Shown here in pieces: positions 1 to 32,525 of a stretch of 64,000 nucleotides of DNA (position 1 is the first letter of the stretch; every line of letters begins with the position of its first letter). Origin of the DNA: Reticulitermes speratus. Lineage: Eukaryota; Arthropoda; Insecta; Blattodea; Rhinotermitidae. The notes below the pieces were generated by a model, which ran no database searches, was not told the DNA's origin, and worked only from the letters and a program-made list of their open reading frames with translations. The DNA is taken from the NCBI GenBank assembly GCA_021186555.1, contig JAJKFL010000004.1, positions 6,562,001 through 6,626,000 on the forward strand, given 5' to 3'. The position numbers were made by a program, and so were the translations under genes.

Positions 1-314
1 GTTGCTTTGTTTTTTCAGCACTTAGTTGATATACTGACACTTTCTCAACCACACAGGTTATATGGCATTGAATGGGAGGATTATATAAATCATGAATGGA
101 AATTATGTGCACGGAAGCAGTCCTGGCCTATTTTGCAATACTGACTACATTTTCCTTACAGAGATGGAGAAAAGTCACTAAAAAAAGTTCAGGTGACATC
201 TAGGCCGAGAAAAGTACATATGACCTACTAAATACAAAGCTGGAATGCTAAATATGAAACTGCCATCCTCCATGACATTAGAATAACATTAAAATAAAAC
301 AAATTACCACTCAC

Positions 315-1861
315 CTGCCTTTGTACCACAGGGTTAGATATGAGTGCACTTGATGCAGCAGATGTCACTGGCATTTTCTCGTAGCTACTTCTTCTTCCAG
401 AAATCTCATCTCTTATGTGTTTAAGATTTTCCAAAGATATGCTCTCTGGTAACACCAAACTATCTTCACCCTAAAAAGCACAAATGATGAGTATTATTTA
501 CATCAGACTTGAAGCTTCCAAAGGGACACCAAACTCTCCTCAGGCTATCAACCACATCATCAATGTTATGGAAATGTGCACTGTCACTATCATGAAGGTC
601 ACTACCATATGTGTGTTTGTGTGTGCGCGCGCATGTATAGACACATTTCAGTCAGTGATGAGTATTCCTTATTGGTATCAAACATTAGCAACAAAACAAT
701 CATGATAAAAACCAAAAATTCAAGATATGTGGCAATACCTACATACAAACACTGTAAAAAAAACTTTTCCAGATGAAATGTATGCCATAATATGGGAATA
801 TGTTGCACACACACACACACCAGGAATCATTTGAGAATTTCAAAATTATTATGATAGGTAAACAACAAAGTACAGGAAGATACACAAAAGACATTTGTAT
901 TATAGCGAACACATAAGAAGTGCACTTTTGTCAGTGCAAACACTGTCATCATCTGAATTATGTCACCACACAATCTGGTAGGTGGGTACCAGCATTTCAG
1001 AGGAACACACTGCCTTGCCAAGTGGGACTTTCAGCTGGCTGTCCTGCAGACTTAGCCACACCTCAGGCTAGCTGTTGCTACAGACATTCTCTAACTTGGC
1101 TCTAAACAATTTATGACCTGTTTCAGTCATCATAAACCTTGGCATGGACACCCATTAGTTTCAGAGTGACACATCACATACAGTCTTTGGTCTCAGAGTG
1201 AATATTCTGTACCACTTTTCAGTAGGTACTTAAAGACAGATCTGAAGTTTTCATAGCAGTATTGCTATAAATTTTTCGTGGGTGTGACGCTGTATCACTG
1301 GGTGTGTAGTGCCATCATCTCCCAGGTCAAGCAGCCCACGAAACACAGAGTGGAGTGGAGTAGCGTACTCTTCTTCAACTGATGACCCTAAAGATGAAAG
1401 CACTACTATCTTTCGAAACATCAGCAACTACACACCAAATGACACAGCATCCCATCCCTGAACTAAATCTATGTAACCATCACATTTTTTTACATGCATA
1501 AACCGAGCAAAACGTACACTGGGTAACGGGTTTCACTCGTGAAGTTTTCCAGATGTGTTAATGAATCGTGTACCTGAAATTGAAAGCCGACAGAGCAAGT
1601 AAGTTCAACACCCAAACATGTATTATTCTACCCGTAAATAGTACTCACTTCTTGGAATCCCATTTCAAATAGGCATTCCATTGCACCTACTGCAGGCAAA
1701 ATTTTACTTGCTACTGTTGGATTGCCAAGTCTTATACACCTATATTTTGGATTCGACGGATTTTTTATAACATTATCAACAAGTTTCAGCAAAACTAAAG
1801 TGGTTTCCAGGTACAAGTCTTCGGGATTTTCCTCCAAAGCTAATACACAACTCATCGTCAT
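315..1861 (-). CDS. NGLY1: Peptide:N-glycanase (NGLY1/PNG1), 5' part, first two coding exons
   Basis: NGLY1 removes N-glycans from misfolded glycoproteins in the cytosol before proteasomal degradation. Coding exon 1 is 1649-1861 (ATG at 1861, with a second in-frame Met two codons later) and ends at a GT donor (gtgagt on the minus strand). Exon 2 is 315-470, bounded by an AG acceptor at 471-472 and a gtgagt donor. Lengths of 213 and 156 nt keep phase 0. The joined peptide matches the N-terminal PUB domain: ...NPSNPKYRCIRLGNP... and AMECLFEMGFQE, followed by LPESISLENLKHIRDEI, which corresponds to the family segment after the PUB core. The PUB domain binds p97/VCP in characterised homologues. 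The transglutaminase-like catalytic domain and the PAW domain are not in the window; the gene runs off the left edge. PUB domains also occur in UBXN6 and RNF31, but the order and spacing fit NGLY1 best. Confidence 0.85.
471..1648 (-). other. NGLY1 intron 1, with repeat debris
   Basis: No coding sequence is recognisable. It holds GT/CA-rich simple sequence near 610-632 and 806-822, and a fold-back repeat at 1289-1448 listed separately. Confidence 0.6.
1289..1448. repeat. Fold-back repeat with imperfect 25-bp ends
   Basis: The left end (1289-1313) and right end (1423-1448) are imperfect inverted copies built around ggtgtgtag / ctacacacc. Between them lie gtgccatcatctcccaggtc, which resembles an arm of the repeat at 35,914, and CTGATGA (1379-1385), a 6-bp hairpin AAAGAT/ATCTTT (1390-1395 with 1408-1413), then CGAAAC (1414-1419). 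It appears to belong to a family also seen near 33,460, 35,914 and 63,006. Confidence 0.5.
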
Positions 1862-2895
1862 TTCGACTGTTTTACACGAACCCCGTTAGCACAAAAATTA
1901 CCGGTTCAAACCGATCACGCAACGTCACCCAACTCATCAACAAATCTCTACTACGATAACAGATGAACTGTGCTACTCGTGTAGTCACATTTCATGGCTG
2001 TTGCCACAGATTGCTCCAAACCATGGATTTAAGACTTCTGCCAACGCGGAGAAGCAAAGCAATAAAGCACTGATAACCCACTCAGCTACGAGCGAAGCAG
2101 AAAGGACCATTTACTCTCTTTGCCACGGTTAGAGTAGAGTTGCTTCGTTGACACCAAGGGAAATCAATTGGCGCAATCGATATCGATATATGGAAATATT
2201 TTATTCTATTTTATTCATTTATCTCCACTGTAAACACAATATTATATTAGCATCCCGCACGATTATATAACCAATTTATTTTTTCTCCAAAGCGTTCGGA
2301 ACGGCTCTGGGGCTTCCTACTCTGCACATGACCTATCCATTGTAGCATTCTGTCCACTTATTACTAACCACAAGCAAAAGCCATACAAAATATTGGACAA
2401 CTGGTTGAAAACGTGGAACGCAAGGGGAGGGGAGACAGACAGAATGGTATCCTCCATTCACACATACACCAGTAATCGGAAAGTGGAAGAAATGTATACA
2501 TGAGTTACTCCTTACATTATGCAAGCTGGTTTTTTGGCCAAAAATGTGGAAACAGAAAATGGAATATGTATTTGAAAGCACGTGACATGTACTGTACTAC
2601 AAAATGTTATTAGATTGCAGTATAGGTACAGGAATGCACATGCATTGTGTGCAAACATAGTTTTGGCTACCTTGTTCAGAAATGGAACTGCTATCATATG
2701 TGAAAACACCAATTCTTCGCACCTGAAATGGAGTGCACCTAAAACTACATGATGCAATGGGTATTCATGCCCTACCACATCAAACAGTTTCAAGGTAGGC
2801 ACAGGAATTCAAAAGTGGAGTGTGAACACAGACATGCATTGCAGTGGATGTTCTGTGTCCATTCAGAATTTTGATGAAACGTGAGCAAGGGCCAA
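1862..2895. other. Upstream flank of NGLY1; no gene seen
   Basis: The promoter and 5' UTR of the minus-strand NGLY1 gene should lie in the first few hundred bases here, but no core element is convincing. Beyond about 2200 the sequence is AT-rich and I recognise nothing coding. Confidence 0.4.
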
Positions 2896-3480
2896 TGAAG
2901 AGGAACTCATCTAAATGGCATCTTCCACAATCACCACAAAAATGCAGGGCCTGACAAAATATGACACTGATGAAGCTGATGATCATTTTGATACACATGT
3001 CCAAAATGTTCTTGGGCGTCATCCCATTCCACAGACTGCAGAAACACAGTATTACAAGTCATTTATGCAGTACCACCTACACCATGCAGTTCTTGAGGAG
3101 CATTCACAATTGGCTGAAAATGCCATCATTACACATGACAATCCTACAACCCACATAGCAGACACTGGAAAATCCCATGGGAAGAGTCACAACACCTTCC
3201 CTGTTTTCCTGTCCTTGGTCCATGTGACAATGATTTGATTCCCAAACTGACGTAGCCATTCCATGGGAAATAATTTGCACATAGAAAGGACACTCTGACA
3301 GCAGTTTGGCATGAGATGGCTCAGATGAGCATGTCAAGTGATGCCAATGGTATTTGCTGCCCAACCCATCATGGTTGGAAGAACTGTAGAAAACCTAAGG
3401 GACTACTCTGAAGCTTGTGAACAGTTTGTATGAGTAGTTTGTTGTATTTTGTGTTCCAAATTCCCTCTGTATGCTACAAC
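2896..3480 (+). pseudogene. Degenerate mariner-type transposase, C-terminal half
   Basis: Plus-strand translation gives LAENAIITHDNPTTHIAD, which matches the second catalytic segment of mariner transposases (HDNA.pH.A). It is followed after stops and frame changes by a CDNDLIPKL segment resembling the PCDYxLFPKLKEP block with the last catalytic Asp. A distal RTVENLRDYSEACEQF resembles the usual C-terminal 'W..VI...G.YFEG' ending. The frame is broken several times and no terminal inverted repeats are visible, so this is an old inactive copy. Confidence 0.5.
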
Positions 3481-4750
3481 AAAACCACGATCCAAATGTG
3501 TGTTGTTTTTCTTGCCTCCTACCATTGGCTCCTTTAAATATAACCTCATTTGATGGTAACATTTACAAGTACAGATAACTTCCTTTCAAATGTATGTTCT
3601 GTACTCTCATTTCCTACACTGCCACATTCCACCTGCCCCCCACACCCAAGTTGTCATGAATTATGGAGTGACCCTTGTATATGTGCACAGGTGCATGCAC
3701 ATCTACCAATGGAAGTTGTTTTCGAATATATACAGTGACTATGTCTGGTTCAACATTCAGTCAAGACCACTTACTAAACAGGAGACAGCCCTGCACACAC
3801 TGGGATGACTTAATATTTGAGGTTGCCACAAAAATGCTGGTGTAGGTTCCAGTTGTCTGGGATACGCTCTCATGTGGATAGGTCAGATCAACAAACCTTA
3901 CAGTGGAGCTTACTGCGTTCACCTTCCAAGTAGTCCAAGTGGTGTACTAGTAAAGAATCAAGGCCTTGGGTGATATAATACAGCGTGAAATTAACACAGT
4001 ATACTAAGGTCATTATAGCAAATTCTTGACTTTGAACTGTGGTAGTTACTGAAAATCTCTAATTTGTTGATATACAGCACAATTATTTATTAGTAGTACA
4101 TCTGTACCACAAAAAGCAAGACAATATATAAGTACGTGTAAACCATAGCAGCTTCCCTTTGTTACACCTCCAATCCACCTGGTATATTTATACTGACTAG
4201 CAGCATGGGAACTGTCCATGCAATGCCAATGTAAGGTTGAAAAAGATAATGCAGCAGAACAGAGTTGGCAGTATCAAAAAATGCAATAAACCATACAATA
4301 CAAACTTTAAAAGCCAATATACAGAGGACAGAATACATTATATAAGTGAATGCCAGACTTTAATATTTTAATAGTGAATATACTATATTCACCCAAATGT
4401 AAGACAATTTTTTCCTAATTCATCAACTGAAAAATTGAGGTTAATTTTAAAATTGTGCACAAAGTTAATCTTCCTCTGTATATGTATTTTCCTGAAAACT
4501 GGAGATTGTGAAGCGGAGTCATATTGTATGGAGATAAATAAGGTAGGCGTTTTATTAACAACCACACATGAAGAAGAAGTAAATACAATTTCAGCAAACT
4601 TCAGTGTCCCACCAAATATTGTGACTGCTCCTTAAAAAGATCTTGAGTGAGTGCAACATGATGTGCTAAAACAAAGTGAAGTACTTTAACACAGCTGGTG
4701 TTCTATTTGATGGTTTCCTATACACTAAATAAAACAAAATTAATAATTTG
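3481..4750. other. Intergenic stretch, no gene recognised
   Basis: Nothing coding is convincing. Around 4382-4415 the sequence 'tatattcacccaaatgtaag' looks like the end of a Tc1/mariner-type element, but no partner end was found. Confidence 0.35.
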
Positions 4751-4790
4751 TATCACAATTTATTAAGGGGGCAAACATCACATTAAGAAA

Positions 4791-4880
4791 TTATTTTGCC
4801 TGGGCTTGTGCCTTTCTCATCTGGGTAAGGATGTTGCTAAGCTCTTCACGCTTCCTTTTAGCACGAATATGAGTGCCCAA
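4791..4880 (-). CDS. RpL36: Ribosomal protein L36 (eL36), terminal exon only
   Basis: The minus strand reads (splice acceptor tttctag) then LGTHIRAKRKREELSNIL and TQMRKAQAQAK followed by TAA, in phase 0. This is the C-terminus of eukaryotic eL36, a component of the 60S ribosomal subunit; the human protein has VGTHIRAKRKREELSNVL at the same place. A poly(A) signal (AATAAA on the minus strand, 4759-4764) sits about 27 nt past the stop, as in a short ribosomal-protein 3' UTR. The preceding exons (roughly the first 75 residues) should lie at higher coordinates, but I found none before PSMA4 begins at 7427. It could be an orphan exon left by a rearrangement or assembly join, or the rest could be further away inside or beyond PSMA4. 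Confidence 0.75.
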   Translation of the reverse strand: MGTHIRAKRKREELSNILTQMRKAQAQAK

Positions 4881-6105
4881 CTAGAAACAAAACACACAAA
4901 AATTTATATACTACTAGAATGACATGAAATACTGTCAGGGTATAATGATAATTCTGTTAATTACAACAGTTATTCGTGACTGAAACAGACGCACAGACAC
5001 ATGGAAGCACAGTTTTCACACTGAAACATTAAAAAATAATCACATATTATTAAAAAAAATTTCCTACACAGAGAACCTGTAGTTCTGCCATGGAAAGTCC
5101 TGTGCACAGATTACAGTTTGTTTCCAGTACAGTTCAACTTCCGAACCATTGTTGCTAACACCAGTAAAGCTCTATGACGTTATGAATGGGAGTCATTGTG
5201 ATTACAGATCACTAAAGGCCCTCACCATGACCGAAACAAATGGATTGAAAACACGGATTAGGGAACGCTGACAAACAAAATGATAGTGACGCATATGATT
5301 ACGGTAATATATGAAGATTTTGGCAAGTTTTGCATACAACGACTTACGATCAGTACGTAACAAAAAATTACAAACATCAGTGAAATACCCTTTAGGGAAT
5401 GAGAGTGAAAACTCAAGCAAAGAAACACTCATATTTGCATTCCATTTTTAATTTCTGATGCAGCATTAGAAACTAACATTTGGCGTTATACGTGACAAAG
5501 GTTTGTCACCTATTACGTTGCACAGAATATTGATCTCTGTATATCAGCGCAACTACATATCCATGACAACTAATAACTAATGTTTCGACAGGGAGAGCTG
5601 ATAACCATTTTACTACAACTTCAGTTTTACTCCCTGTATGAATACCTGTCTCATAATTAGTATCATTTTAATGTTCAATTTATTTTGCCTTTGGAAAGAT
5701 GACTTGTTTTCTTACAAGGTGTCCAGATTGAAAGTTAGTCAACTTTGAAGATATGCAAAATATGCCTCACGAAGGCTTTAAACAATTATGATATCCAGTA
5801 CGTAAACTAGAAATCATGCAAAATACTGGCATGTTCTATGGCCAGCAACTTGGAACAAAGGATGGATAAACTGAATGACTGTTGATAATCCATGCTACTA
5901 GCTCCAATCCGTTGCGATAACGGCATACCTGCCACTCTTAACGGTGTTCATCATCGTAATTAAAGCGGTAGTCCTACATACATACAAATATAGATACACA
6001 TATACATACATCCATGGGTCCATAAGTATGTTACAGAGACAATAGGATGTGGAATAGGTCCTAAAGACACAAATATACACACTTTTTAGAGTGTAAAATA
6101 CTATA
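4881..6105. other. Region upstream of the RpL36 exon; no exon found
   Basis: I read both strands for the missing RpL36 exons (the FAPYE..AMELLKVSKDKRALKF region) and saw none. The sequence is AT-rich with no clear repeat family. Confidence 0.4.
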
Positions 6106-6109
6106 AACA

Positions 6110-7130
6110 TTTTATAAAACAATACCACAGATGATTTTTAACATAACAATTTCACCCGCAAAGTAAAATAATTGCGTATTTAAGTACCTTCTTAATGCTA
6201 CTTTAAAATTTGCCTTTTTCTTCTTAAGGATTGAGAGACTACGTGGTAAAGTATTCAAAAATTTTGATGCCAGCTTAGAATGTACCTTTTTGAAAACAAG
6301 ATAGGTTGGCATTTGGTCTACGAAGATGGTGCTTATTTCTTGTTTTAATATTGTGTATAGATGAATTTGTTTGAAAATGTTCTTGATTACTGACAATAAA
6401 GTTCATTAATGAAAATATATATTGGCATGGAAAAGGCAAAGTCTCTGATTGTTCAAATAGACTTCTGGGTTGTGCACCAACCATCATTCTCACAATATTC
6501 TTTTGTAAAGTGAAAATCTTTTCACCTTTGGAAGAGTTACCCCAGAAAATTAATCCGTATTTTATAATGGAATGAAATTATGCATAGTAAATTGATTTGA
6601 GAGTAATAATGTTACTGATATGAACCATCGACGTAACAACGTAACATGATCCACTTAAATTAGGAATCATTTGTTCAATACGGTTCTTCCAATTTAGATG
6701 GTTATCAATTTGTAAACCAAGACATTTTGTAATTACCGCTTCTTCTGTATACTTTTCTTCATAACCAATAACCAATATGTAGCGTAGAATGTGATAACAT
6801 TATTTGTTATAAATTTTATTATATTTGTATTATATAGATTTAGGACTAACTTGTTTGCAGCAAACTACTTAATCATATGAGAGATAAGTAAGTTTGACAC
6901 TGAACAGAAATCTTGGAAATTTCTGCTTGAAATTATGACGGTAGTGTCATCAGCAAATAATATTGGTTGTGATATGGAATTTATTCTCAGAGGCAGGTAG
7001 AAATCTGTGATATAATTCTCTCTCTCATTGTCACACTCTGTCTCAACTATCTTGGCGAACTTTCGAAAGTTTTCCTTGTAAACGATCTACTATTTCGATA
7101 GTTACTCCCATGTACACCAATATAATAAAA
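6110..7130 (-). mobile_element. 5'-truncated non-LTR retrotransposon, RT C-terminal half
   Basis: In several minus-strand frames the region reads as the distal part of a LINE reverse transcriptase. It runs from the catalytic FADDT-like segment near 6930-6960 (ADDTTVIIS), through a TKCLGLQIDNHLNWKNRIEQM-type thumb region (6578-6775), to a C-terminal tail with NTLPRSLSILKKKKANFK (6112-6396). The family is the one whose C-terminus has the pattern 'YxGIKxFNSLPxxI...KFKxxLKxYL'. Stops and frameshifts break it, so it is a dead copy. It resembles the copies at 16,085-17,215 and 49,934-50,800. Confidence 0.7.
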
Positions 7131-7426
7131 AAGAGAGGGGCATAATAACGTAATGTAACTTTTATATTCCTGGTAGAAGGGTACATCGGATTATAGTTTT
7201 GAACTTATTCTTTACAACTAACTTTCTCTGCGTTCTAGTATTTATTTATGTTCATGATATACATGATTACAGAGTGAGGTTTATGTTTCAAATGTGGTTC
7301 CCTGTAGGCAGCTATCCGTTGTTTGTAATTCGATATAATTGCAGGTAGTTCTTGTCGGTGAAAAGTGTGGTTGTCATTCTGCTGCAGCATTTTGTTAGCC
7401 GTGTAGATTTAGCACTTATTTCAATA
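7131..7426 (+). promoter_or_regulatory. PSMA4 5' flank and probable 5' UTR
   Basis: This interval precedes the PSMA4 start codon and must contain its promoter and transcription start. I see no distinct TATA or Inr match that I would defend. The position rests on context only. Confidence 0.3.
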
Positions 7427-14284
<6,858 letters not shown>

Positions 14285-14830
14285 AATTATGTTTCCTAGT
14301 AATTTTATTTCAGGCTGATTATAATATATTGTGTCCACAATTGTGTGTGTTACATTTGTGGAAAACATTTCATGAACATAAAATAAATTGTGTGTTTATT
14401 AGTATTGTTGTGTATATATGGCATGATTTCACAGGAATTTACATAACCTCATAGGTGATACCTTCAAGTTATAATGTTAATACTGTTAATGAATAGTATT
14501 AGCATTAGTATTTAATTATGATTTTTGTGTTTATATACTTCATTTCTACCTTTCTGAAATTGAAACACAAGCACTGTTACAACTGGAGTCAAATTTTTTA
14601 AGCTTCTTTTCCTTGAACTTCCACATCTGAACGGTCAACCAGATTTGCACAGTAATGATCATATGGCGGAGTTATGTCCTTAGAATACACCTAGTAATAA
14701 AAGCTACTGGTTGGTTACTGCATGAAACTTAAAAATGAATTGAAAGGAATTAACTTGTTGCAGCAAAGGTAAATGGAAACTAAGTGTCTCCAGGGGACAG
14801 ATTCCTTGAGAAGCTAATGTGTCCTTTCCT
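14285..14830 (+). other. PSMA4 3' UTR and downstream spacer
   Basis: AATAAA at 14382-14387 marks the probable 3' end about 100 nt past the stop. The rest has no recognised feature. Confidence 0.6.
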
Positions 14831-14857
14831 AGTTGAACTCCCTGCATTTTCTCTAAC

Positions 14858-15110
14858 TCAAATGTTCATTACTGTGTTCACAAGATCCTCCCACTTGACC
14901 CTGTCATTAGCTAGATGAAGTATATGTGTGCTCTTCCATTCTCTTTTAAGATCCATTTTGACATTGCTCTCCCACACACACCATCTCCCAAGCAGTCTCT
15001 TTCCTTCAGGTTTTCCAACCAAAACCTCGTATGCATTTCTCTTCAGTGTTGACTTTGATACGAAATGGAAAACATCTTTCAAGATTGTTTGTCGTCCAGC
15101 ATTTTGGTTT
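14858..15110 (-). mobile_element. LINE C-terminal remnant ('VGKPEGKR' family)
   Basis: The minus strand reads RNAYEVLVGKPEGKRLLGR, then a diverged W..N(V)KMDL block and a terminal DLVNTVMNI. That is the usual ending of a very common insect non-LTR retrotransposon ORF (NAYRVLVGKPEGKRPLGRPRRRWEDN... VNTVMNL). A related remnant lies at 29,240-29,560 on the plus strand. Confidence 0.6.
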
Positions 15111-15431
15111 ACTATTTTCTGTGTTTTCTGTGTATGTCTGTCCCCACCTGATTATATGCTGTTGCTGTGTCGCATTACTAATGCAAGAAGAAGTCCATGT
15201 GTCGGGGTAATTGACGAACAGAACATGCGTTATATTAAACTTCTTTTGAACCTGAAAAAATTGTGATATGAGCTTTTCCTCAGCAGCTGGGCTGAGGTCT
15301 CCATTCTTTGGGATTTGGCACTGGGTCAAGGCTTGAAAGTCACTGAACTTTTCAACACTTGAAAATAAGACAATTACACCATCTTGAAATGTCAGGCACA
15401 AATCACCAAGTGATGCAGTGTCATATCCCAA
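15110..15431 (-). CDS. Unrecognised ORF, perhaps a chemoreceptor-like fragment
   Basis: An open frame starts at 15431 (MGYDTASLGDLCLTFQDGVI) and continues through LSPAAEEKLISQFFQVQKKF and NITHVLFVNYPDTW. It then runs into the LINE remnant downstream on the same strand (total 141 codons to 15006). The first ~85 residues look protein-like. The pattern is faintly reminiscent of extracellular N-terminal segments of insect ionotropic receptors, but I have no motif to support that. No membrane segment or pore region is present. It may be one exon of a decayed gene or chance. Confidence 0.2.
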
Positions 15432-15511
15432 ATTAACAGAGACTCAAATTGAGTGTTTCTACTTGCTGTAACGTACAGTTTCAAGGATAAATCAAATATT
15501 AGACATATTTT

Positions 15512-15790
15512 TCGGAGCTGGCATAGTACTGTGACTAGGCAATAAACTGGACAATCTAGGGTTCAATTTATGGGAGGAGAGAGAGATTTAATCCTTCTTC
15601 GAAATGTTGGGACTGGCTCTTAGGCCCAGTAAGCATACTATTCAATGGGTACCAGGCATAATTAAGCAGGGCATAAAGCTGACCACTCCCATCTAGTGCC
15701 ACAGTTAAGAACAATGTCAGCTGTACATACTCCCCATATGTGCCTTCATTGTATGCACAGGGTCAACTTCACCTTTTAAGATATTTTAAA
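15512..15790 (+). mobile_element. tRNA-derived SINE, family B, copy 1
   Basis: The head contains a pol III B-box-like GGTTCAATTTA (15559-15569). The body has ordered blocks (tattcaatgggtaccaggca, ctgaccactcccatctagtg, gtacatactcccc, tgccttcat) and ends with a cacctttta-type tail. The same blocks occur at 37,786-38,085 (minus) and 38,460-38,650 (plus). Confidence 0.6.
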
Positions 15791-16084
15791 TATGTGAACA
15801 GCTGACAAAGATGGTTTCTTTGTTTGTGCTGATCATACCTCACACTGTGCATGGTAAAAAACAAAAGCTACACACATTATAAAATGTGAGAGGGATAAAA
15901 GTGACAGAAATTTTTTAACATTCAGGCATGTCTTGAACCATGACAGTGGACACGTGAGTGGAAGCAAAGAGAACTATCTATATGCCGTTTATATGCGTTT
16001 TGCGAAATGTACAGGTTATGAGTTGTCTACAGAACATAACCTACATACTGAGATAACAATTTAAATTCTAATGCTTTACATACA
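15791..16084. other. Spacer, nothing recognised
   Basis: No coding or repeat feature is identified here. Confidence 0.4.
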
Positions 16085-17215
16085 AAATTTTTTGGATTGA
16101 TAGTATGTTATCATGGAGAACACATATAGATCAACTGATAATTAAATTAAGTACTGCTTGCTATGTAATTAGATCCCTCAAACCTTATATGTCTCATAAA
16201 ACATTATTATCAATTTATCACTCTCTTTTTCATTCTGTTGAGTTATGAAATAATATTTTGGGGGAATTCTTATGACAATATAAAAATTTTTAGGATGCAA
16301 AAAAGAGTAATTAGAATTATTATGGGTCACGGGAATAGAGACTCTTGTAGAAATTCATTTAAGGAACTAAAATTTTACCATTTATATCACAATATATATT
16401 TTCCTTACTCATATTTGTGATTAATAACAGAGATCAGTTTTTGATAAACTTGGAAATCTGTAGTATAAATACTAGACAAGGTTCTAACCTTCATTTGCCC
16501 CTGGCCAATTTGGATTTTTATCAGAAGGGAGTTTACTACTCGGGTATTAAAGTTTTTAACAGTATTCCTTCTAGCATAAAAGTATTTTTTGATAATCCTA
16601 AGACATTTAAAATTATCTTAAAAAAAAAATTCTATATACAAATTCATTTTATTCATTAGATGAGTATTATAATAACAGTAATAATTAGGCATCAGACCTC
16701 TCAGATTTATAATCTCAATAAGACTTCCCTCAATGATCTGTGACGTTACTATGTTCATTCAATGCTCTATAATTTACTCAGCATCATAATAAGTCTGTAA
16801 TTTAATTAATTAATGTATTCTTTGTATTTTGCAAGTTTACTTTAATTTTTATTTAATGATTACTTAACATGAGCAGATCCTTATTTACTTTAGTATTTAA
16901 TGCTTCTACTATATATTTATTAAACTGTGATGTACCACTCAGACTTAGATAAAATTTATCTGTTTATTCAGACATCCGACTCCTTTGGTCTTATGACACT
17001 ATTGCTCATTTGTGGACTCTGAGGTCTCTTGCATGTGTATTGCATCCGCACTTGGGTAACATGTTGTGCTTGTCTGGGGCCCTGAATGGTCTCTTGTATA
17101 TTTTATATTATTTTCTTGTATATTTATGCTTTATATTGTACTTTTCTGACATGTTCTATATCCATTGGTTTTATAACCCTTCGGATTTGTAGAATGAAAA
17201 TGAAATACAATACAA
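16085..17215 (+). mobile_element. 5'-truncated non-LTR retrotransposon with 3' tail
   Basis: The plus strand reads STACYVIRSLKPYMSHKTLL, then VMSYEIIFWGNSYDNIKIFR, then QKRVIRIIMGHGNRDSC. It continues NLHLPLANLDFYQKGVYYSG followed by IKVFNSIPSSIKVF. This is the C-terminal region of the same LINE family as 6110-7130. The stop and frame change near 16,420 inactivate it. The element seems to end in aatacaatacaatac at about 17,200-17,215. Confidence 0.7.
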
Positions 17216-17744
17216 TACTAAACAGCAAACCAAAGCTACGCAAGCTGAATGACTATCTCCCCGTAGCTACTAGGATTACACCCATGGTTGGCTATTGCTG
17301 TCTAGTGATGACTGCGCCCTGATCAGCAATATCACATTTAAGAAAGGTCTGCATGTTGCAGTAGACAGCAAAACCAGGCAATGTAAACAATCTCATCGTC
17401 CCAATACTTGGTGTGGAGTACAAATTATGGCCATGCGAGGCCCACCTTCCTCTATAACACACCACAACTCGCCATTCCAAATCATCTACTCTTAACACCA
17501 AAATATAGAAGACATCAGCTGATATTCTCACCATATTATTTTAATTTTGAAAGACTGTTGCCTGAAAACGCAATTAATCTAAATAGAAAATTATGCAATT
17601 AGAACCCGTATATTGCTTGAATATAAATTATCCATGAAAACGCCATGATTATATTTGCGTTTGAGGGTTTGCGTGCAGAGGTTCTTGGGTAAAATTCTAT
17701 CGTCTGTTCTCCTCCATCTTTTATACGGGGACGGAGTCGGCAAA
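17216..17744 (+). promoter_or_regulatory. ATP5F1A upstream flank
   Basis: Must contain the promoter and 5' UTR of the gene starting at 17745. No core element is confidently identified. The 17,240-17,500 part has no recognised function. Confidence 0.3.
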
Positions 17745-31679
<13,935 letters not shown>

Positions 31680-32410
31680 ATTAAGAAAAAGTAAACTGTA
31701 GTTTTATTGTATATGGAGGCAGGTTCTGAGCTCTGTCAATGAATGAAATATTCCCATTACCATATCTGCATTTGTGGAACGTAACTACTGGAGAAATTCA
31801 TTTCATAATAGCATTAATATAAACATCTGTAAGATTCTGTAACAAATGTACATTTGAATTGGTATTATCACAAGTTTGTGTGTTGCATGAATATTGTATT
31901 TCAAGTAATTTGCCATTGTATTTGTACAGTGTATTGTTGGTTAAGTTAACGTACCACCTGAGTTCTTTGACTGCAAAAATAAAGTCTAGAACAGTCTCCA
32001 TGAGCATCCCTTGAGAGGGACCCATATGTGTTTGGTATTACAGTCTGTACCTTTGCCAGTAAATCATAAGCAGGAGCACTGCTTCCTGTATCAAGCCGCC
32101 TTCCAAGATAAGGGCATGCATGTTCAGTGAAACTGATTTGATGTTGCTCAATGGTTGTGTACAGCGGATATTCAATAAGTAGTGTTCATTAGGTTGTTAA
32201 GATTGAGAAGTCATTACAGCACTAAATGTAGTTCATTTATTCCAGTGAATTATAATTTTTCAGCATAATACCTAAACATATTGACACATTCATCCCATCT
32301 TGGCACGGGTCTGAAAATTTCATTATCGTAAAAATCAGGCTGTTGCATTTGCAACCATTCACAAACAGCCATTTTCTCTTCCTCACATTGTGGAATTGAA
32401 AAGGCTTGTT
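31680..32410 (+). other. ATP5F1A 3' UTR and downstream spacer
   Basis: AATAAA at 31978-31983 is the best candidate poly(A) signal. Beyond it nothing is recognised. Confidence 0.55.
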
Positions 32411-32414
32411 GGAA

Positions 32415-32525
32415 CCCCCAAGGGCAATGTAAAAGAGGAAGACCAAGAAGGAGATGGAGAACAGTAGAGGAGGAAGCTTGAAATAGTGTGAAAGTCTTGG
32501 AGAGAGGTCACGGCAACAGTTGGAA
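32415..32525 (+). mobile_element. Short LINE ORF C-terminal remnant
   Basis: Translates as CKRGRPRRRWRTVEEEA, stop, then NSVKVLERGHGNSWK. The RGRP..RW..TVEEE pattern is the basic tail found at the end of several non-LTR retrotransposon ORFs. Confidence 0.45.
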
